From Cellvibrionaceae bacterium (lineage in GTDB: Bacteria > Pseudomonadota > Gammaproteobacteria > Pseudomonadales > Cellvibrionaceae): DNA of 10,194 nt. The stretch's first letter is position 1. Each line of letters starts with the position of its first letter. The notes below the pieces were generated by a model. It was not told the DNA's origin and did no database searches. It saw only the letters and a program-made list of their open reading frames with translations. Below are positions 7,261 to 10,194 of the stretch, one piece after another. The stretch spans positions 1-10,194 of the forward strand of contig JALUYN010000472.1 of NCBI GenBank assembly GCA_027012915.1, read 5' to 3'. A program made the position numbers and the translations under genes.

Positions 7261-8520
7261 ATGAGTGAGTACCAGACACAGCTAGCCCACCTGATGTTGT
7301 TTGCGCAAAGCATCGGTATTGGCTTTTTAATCGGTCTGGAACGGGAACGTCACCACAACACCATTGCCGGGGTGCGCACATTTACGCTTATCGCGCTGGC
7401 AGGCGCTCTGGCAGGATACATTGGTGTCTTAAATCAGGATGCGGGACTGGCCATCGCCATTGGGGTTGTAGTGGGTGTCGGGCTCATTGTGGCGCAGTTC
7501 CGGTCGACGTCTGAAGAACCGGATACCACGACGGTTATGGCCGGTGTGATTGCGTTCGGGCTGGGTTATGCCTTGTGGCTCGGTCATCCACAACTTCCGG
7601 CGGCGCTGGCAATAGCTATTACGGCCATATTGTATTTTCGGGATCAATTGCGGCAAATGCCCGCGCAATTGACCGATAAGGATATCCGTTCGTTTTTCCA
7701 GTTTGCGGCAGCGGCTTTTATTCTATTGCCAGTCTTGCCCGATACCTTCTATGGGCCCTATGAAGTGATCAATCCCTATCAGGTGGGTTGGTTGGTGGTG
7801 CTAATTAGTGGTCTCAGTTTAGCGGGTTATGTTGCACTGCGTTGTCTGGATGGCAAAGCGGGTCTTTTGGTGATTGGCCTGTTTGGAGGGTTGGTTTCCA
7901 CGACGGCAACAACCCTCGTTTACGCCCGTCACAGCAAAACGAATCCGGGATTTTCGAGCGCAGCCGGGATCATTATTCTGCTATCCCATATTGTTTTGTT
8001 CATCCGCATCGGTATTTTGGTGACGGTGGTGGAAGTCTCCATGTTACAGCCCATGTTGCTTTGGCTGTTGGGTGGTGGCTTGGTAGGTGCCGCTTACGTT
8101 ACGTGGGCCTATCGCCGCGCAACACGTAAACAAAATACGCTGCCTGAACTGGACGTTAGAAATCCTGCGGAATTGAAAACGGCACTGGGCTTCGCTATCG
8201 CCTTTGCGCTGATTTTGCTGCTGGCAACTTGGATGAACGATCAATTTTCCGATGCAGGCGTGTATCTGGTGGCATTTATTTCAGGCCTCACGGACCTGGA
8301 CGCTATCACTATTTCTAATTTGAAGCTGGTCTCCACGCAAACGCTTATACCGCCGGTGGCGGTCAATGCCGTGATTATTGCGTTTGTCGCTAATCTGATT
8401 TTTAAATTTGCCATTGTATTGACCGCTGGCGCTCAAGCATTGCGGCGGCCCGTGGCAGTCGGCTTTGCCACATTTTTATTGGGTATCGCACTGGGCATCA
8501 GTGCGGACATTTTTTTATAA
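7261..8520 (+). CDS. MgtC/SapB-family multi-pass membrane protein with DUF4010 domain
   Basis: This 419-residue inner-membrane protein has roughly 11-12 hydrophobic segments and few charged loops. The N-terminal third has MgtC-family marks: SIGIGFLIGLERER (17-30) and GVRTFTLIALAGAL (37-50). The larger C-terminal part is of the DUF4010 type, with FFQFAAAAFILLPVLPD (145-161), GLFGGLVSTTATTLVYARHS (206-225) and SGLTDLDAITIS (341-352). MgtC itself is linked to growth at low magnesium and to control of ATP synthase; for the MgtC-DUF4010 fusion no transport substrate is established as far as I know. The conserved acidic SGLTDLDA and Thr/Ser-rich STTATT segments inside membrane regions would suit an ion path, but this is a guess. 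It starts 28 bases after ndh. Its 3' end carries a possible terminator hairpin and a T7 tract. Magnesium or potassium homeostasis is one option. Confidence 0.88.
   Translation: MSEYQTQLAHLMLFAQSIGIGFLIGLERERHHNTIAGVRTFTLIALAGALAGYIGVLNQDAGLAIAIGVVVGVGLIVAQFRSTSEEPDTTTVMAGVIAFGLGYALWLGHPQLPAALAIAITAILYFRDQLRQMPAQLTDKDIRSFFQFAAAAFILLPVLPDTFYGPYEVINPYQVGWLVVLISGLSLAGYVALRCLDGKAGLLVIGLFGGLVSTTATTLVYARHSKTNPGFSSAAGIIILLSHIVLFIRIGILVTVVEVSMLQPMLLWLLGGGLVGAAYVTWAYRRATRKQNTLPELDVRNPAELKTALGFAIAFALILLLATWMNDQFSDAGVYLVAFISGLTDLDAITISNLKLVSTQTLIPPVAVNAVIIAFVANLIFKFAIVLTAGAQALRRPVAVGFATFLLGIALGISADIFL
8487..8516 (+). terminator. Candidate intrinsic terminator at the 3' end of the MgtC/DUF4010 gene
   Basis: CGCACTG (8487-8493) and CAGTGCG (8499-8505) form a perfect 7-bp stem with a 5-base loop, extendable by one T·G pair. 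A run of seven T's follows at 8510-8516, four bases after the stem. It lies within the last codons of the gene, ending just before its TAA. The layout fits a moderate intrinsic terminator or attenuator between this gene and lemA, though chance within coding sequence is possible. Confidence 0.4.
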
Positions 8521-8521
8521 A
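8492..8521 (+). promoter_or_regulatory. Possible promoter for the lemA-TPM genes
   Basis: A TATAAA box (8516-8521) matches five of six bases of the sigma-70 -10 element. TGGGCA (8492-8497) matches four of six bases of the -35 element at an 18-base spacing. Transcription would start near 8528, leaving a leader of about 20 bases before lemA. The -35 is weak and overlaps the candidate terminator, so support is limited. Confidence 0.25.
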
Positions 8522-8549
8522 CCAACGATTACTGAACAAGGAACGAGCC

Positions 8550-9182
8550 ATGAGTACATTGTCAGTCTCACGAAAGATGATTCCCCATTTCTACATAAAA
8601 TCATTATTTGTGCTTTTGCTAACGCTGCCCTGGTTGAGCGGCTGCGGAATCAACAACATTCCCACCTACGACGAGCAGGCGAAAGCCGCCTGGGCGCAAG
8701 TGGAAAATCAGTATCAACGACGTGCAGACCTGGTGCCCAATCTGGTGGCTACGGTTAAAGGTTATGCGGCCCACGAAAAAGAAACGCTTACCGCCGTCAC
8801 GGAAGCACGCGCGAAAGTCGGTTCCATTCAGGTGGGAAAAGAGCTGCTCGATAATCCCCAGTTGCTGCAGCAGTACCAGGCGGCGCAAAGTGAATTGGGC
8901 TCAGCGTTGCAGCGCTTGATGGTGGTGGTGGAAAGGTACCCCGATTTAAAAGCCAATCAAAATTTTCTGGCGCTGCAATCGCAACTGGAAGGTACGGAAA
9001 ACCGAATCAGTGTGGCCCGGCGTGACTTTATTCAAGCGGTGAATCAATACAACCGGGAAATCCGTACTTTCCCCGGCAGAATATGGCACTCGATTCTCTA
9101 TAGCGATATGCAGTTGCGAGAAACCTATCAGGCCACCAGTGACAATGCCGAAAAGGCACCCACGGTGGATTTTGATGAGTAG
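8550..9182 (+). CDS. LemA-family lipoprotein
   Basis: This 210-residue protein starts with a basic stretch, a hydrophobic segment (about 18-29) and a lipobox LSGC (29-32), so Cys32 is likely lipid-modified and anchors the protein to an envelope membrane. The LemA helical domain follows (about 38-178). It contains QYQRRADLVPNLVATVKGYA (54-72), a central helix, YPDLKANQNFLALQSQLEGT (130-149), and NRISVARRDFIQAVNQYN leading to IRTFPG. These are the family's most conserved marks. The start is backed by AAGGAA at 8538-8543, six bases upstream; an ATG at 8577 would shorten the basic region. LemA proteins have no settled biochemical role; they form long helical bundles and are often encoded beside TPM-domain proteins, as here. 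It overlaps the next gene by eight bases. Confidence 0.92.
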   Translation: MSTLSVSRKMIPHFYIKSLFVLLLTLPWLSGCGINNIPTYDEQAKAAWAQVENQYQRRADLVPNLVATVKGYAAHEKETLTAVTEARAKVGSIQVGKELLDNPQLLQQYQAAQSELGSALQRLMVVVERYPDLKANQNFLALQSQLEGTENRISVARRDFIQAVNQYNREIRTFPGRIWHSILYSDMQLRETYQATSDNAEKAPTVDFDE

Positions 9183-9861
9183 CGTCCGCAAAGCGAGCAT
9201 TGCCCTGTTAATGCTCTGCCTGATTTTACCCGTACTGGCAGCGACCACATTTCCAGCGTTGACGGGGCGTGTGGTAGACCAGGCAGGGTTGCTCAATTCA
9301 AAGACAACAGCCCAGCTTGAACAACAGTTACAGGCTCATGAGGCCGCTACCGGTAATCAGGTCGTGGTGGTGACGCTGAAGGATCTCCAGGAGCTCACTA
9401 TCGAGGATTACGGTTATCAGTTGGGCCGCGCCTGGGGTATCGGTCAGAAGAATAAAAACAACGGCGTGTTGTTGATCGTGGTACCGAGCCTCCGCAAGGT
9501 GCGCATTGAGGTGGGGTATGGTCTGGAAGGCGTCCTTACTGATGCCATATCCAGCAATATCATTCAAATGGTGATTCTGCCTGCGTTTCGTAGCGGGAAT
9601 TTCGATCAGGGCGTACTCCAGGGTAGCGAGGCCATTATACAGGCACTGGGTGGGCAGTACCGTTTTCGGTCGCCACCACAGGGAGAGAAAGAGCTGCCAC
9701 CCTGGTGGGTGATTTTCTTTATCCCGTTGATATTTTTCCGGCGCTTTGGCATGGGCGGTTTTTACGGCCACCACGGTGGGCATTATGGCGGTTCACGACG
9801 TGGCGGCTTTGGTGGTGGCGGTGGCGGTTTCGGCGGCGGTGGTGCTTCAGGAGGTTGGTGA
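9175..9861 (+). CDS. TPM-domain (YgcG-type) protein with Gly-rich C-terminus
   Basis: This 228-residue envelope protein has a signal peptide (about 1-23, hydrophobic core ALLMLCLILPVLAA). A TPM domain follows (about 28-160): FPALTGRVVDQAGLL, NQVVVVTLKDLQ, WGIGQKNKNNGVLLIVV (87-103), then a VRIEVGYGLEG segment (109-119) and LTDAISSNII. A Pro/Trp-rich hydrophobic segment (about 175-188) spans the membrane, and the tail (192-228) is almost all Gly, Phe, His and Arg, ending GGASGGW. This layout is standard for YgcG-family proteins next to lemA. TPM domains have been linked to photosystem II repair and acid-phosphatase activity in plants; the bacterial role is unclear. The ATG at 9175 is preferred over a GTG at 9139, which would add 12 charged residues before the signal peptide. 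It overlaps lemA by eight bases, with GGTGGA at 9164-9169 as a modest ribosome site. Confidence 0.9.
   Translation: MSSVRKASIALLMLCLILPVLAATTFPALTGRVVDQAGLLNSKTTAQLEQQLQAHEAATGNQVVVVTLKDLQELTIEDYGYQLGRAWGIGQKNKNNGVLLIVVPSLRKVRIEVGYGLEGVLTDAISSNIIQMVILPAFRSGNFDQGVLQGSEAIIQALGGQYRFRSPPQGEKELPPWWVIFFIPLIFFRRFGMGGFYGHHGGHYGGSRRGGFGGGGGGFGGGGASGGW
9747..9858 (+). repeat. Low-complexity GGT/GGC codon tract in the TPM gene
   Basis: Irregular GGT, GGC and GGA codons encode the Gly-rich tail of the TPM protein (about residues 192-228). It is a coding low-complexity stretch, normal for this family, and not a tandem repeat array with a fixed unit. Confidence 0.7.
9849..9854 (+). promoter_or_regulatory. 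Shine-Dalgarno site of the second TPM-domain gene
   Basis: A perfect AGGAGG lies in the last codons of the first TPM gene, six bases before the ATG at 9861. Together with the TGATG overlap it fixes the start of the truncated last gene. Confidence 0.7.
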
Positions 9862-10194
9862 TGCAGTTTTCGACAGAATTACAACAACAGATCGGCGCGG
9901 CAATCGGCGATATCGAAAGGTTAACGGATGCCGAAGTGGTGTGTGTACTGGCGCCACGCAGCGATGATTATCACTACATTCCCGCTTTGTGGGCGGCATT
10001 GCTTGCCTTGCTGTCCCCTTTACTTCTGGCGTTGACGCCTTGGTGGGGCCATAGCAATAAGCTATCGCTGTTGCAGTTAGTCATCTTCGTCGTTGCCTGG
10101 TTGGCCTTTCGTTGGCGGCCGCTGTTCCAGTGCATCATTCCCAAATCTGTACGTTACTGGCGTGCCGCTAATATGGCCCGGCGACAGTTTCTGG
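9861..10194 (+). CDS. TPM-domain integral membrane protein, 3' truncated by the window
   Basis: The frame is open from ATG 9861 to the window edge: 111 residues are visible and the C-terminus is missing. It begins with a helical stretch and TDAEVVCVLAPRSDDYHYIP (22-41), which matches the start of the non-secreted, membrane-type TPM proteins often placed third in lemA-TPM-TPM clusters. Two membrane segments follow (about 42-60, with LWAALLALLSPLLLAL, and 69-84, with LLQLVIFVVAWLAF), then a basic loop with PKSVRYWRAANMARRQFL. In the family the rest of the TPM domain follows this loop, beyond the window. There is no signal peptide, unlike the neighbouring TPM protein. The start overlaps the upstream stop (TGATG) behind a perfect AGGAGG, so translation is coupled. 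The function is not established; the LemA/TPM neighbours suggest an envelope role. Confidence 0.8.
   Translation, partial: MQFSTELQQQIGAAIGDIERLTDAEVVCVLAPRSDDYHYIPALWAALLALLSPLLLALTPWWGHSNKLSLLQLVIFVVAWLAFRWRPLFQCIIPKSVRYWRAANMARRQFL

Noticed and set aside
9139..9174. Upstream GTG start for the first TPM protein
   Set aside because: It would put charged residues ahead of a good signal peptide and lengthen the overlap with lemA. ATG 9175 fits better.
9695..9715. CCACC / GGTGG palindrome followed by a T-rich stretch in the TPM gene
   Set aside because: The loop would be two bases, and the bases encode the conserved Pro-Pro-Trp-Trp segment in mid-gene. It is probably coincidental.
9747..9858. 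Repeated GGT/GGC units as a possible CRISPR or tandem array
   Set aside because: There is no fixed unit or spacer; it is the Gly-rich tail typical of YgcG-type proteins.

Overview
The window is a compact run of ten protein genes, all on the + strand. The longest gap between genes is about 30 bases, and most neighbours overlap by 1, 4 or 8 bases (TGATG, ATGA, TAATG). It therefore reads as one long operon, or two adjoining operons, rather than a set of separate loci. Both ends are open: the first gene enters from the left and the last runs off the right. No RNA gene, insertion sequence, CRISPR array or reverse-strand gene could be supported.

The closest recognisable protein is an NDH-2 NADH dehydrogenase that reads, almost end to end, like Escherichia coli Ndh. 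This, the HflK/HflC pair, the DegS-like protease, the Shine-Dalgarno sites and a base composition near 50% G+C point to a gammaproteobacterium. I cannot name the genus.

Layout: (1) 2-523, C-terminal domain of a phosphoketolase/transketolase-like enzyme. (2) 536-4849, a membrane proteolysis block: hflK, hflC, a small YHS-domain metal-binding protein and ftsH. (3) 4849-5940, a membrane-anchored HtrA/DegS-like serine protease with one PDZ domain. (4) 5937-7232, ndh. (5) 7261-8520, an MgtC/DUF4010 multi-pass membrane protein. (6) 8550-10194, a LemA lipoprotein followed by two TPM-domain proteins, the second cut by the window edge. A hairpin followed by seven T's lies at the end of the MgtC/DUF4010 gene, and a TATAAA box follows it, so the lemA-TPM-TPM genes may be partly or wholly a separate unit.

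How they may work together (inference): nearly every product acts at or on the inner membrane. FtsH with its HflK/HflC cage and an HtrA-type protease would handle damaged membrane proteins. The YHS protein sits exactly between hflC and ftsH and could add metal binding to that complex. Ndh supplies proton-independent NADH oxidation, and the phosphoketolase-like enzyme supplies a carbon bypass. The whole looks like an accessory envelope-stress and respiration module, not the housekeeping hflX-hflK-hflC and rlmE-ftsH arrangement of E. coli. The most novel element is the HflK-HflC-YHS-FtsH unit with its tight translational coupling.
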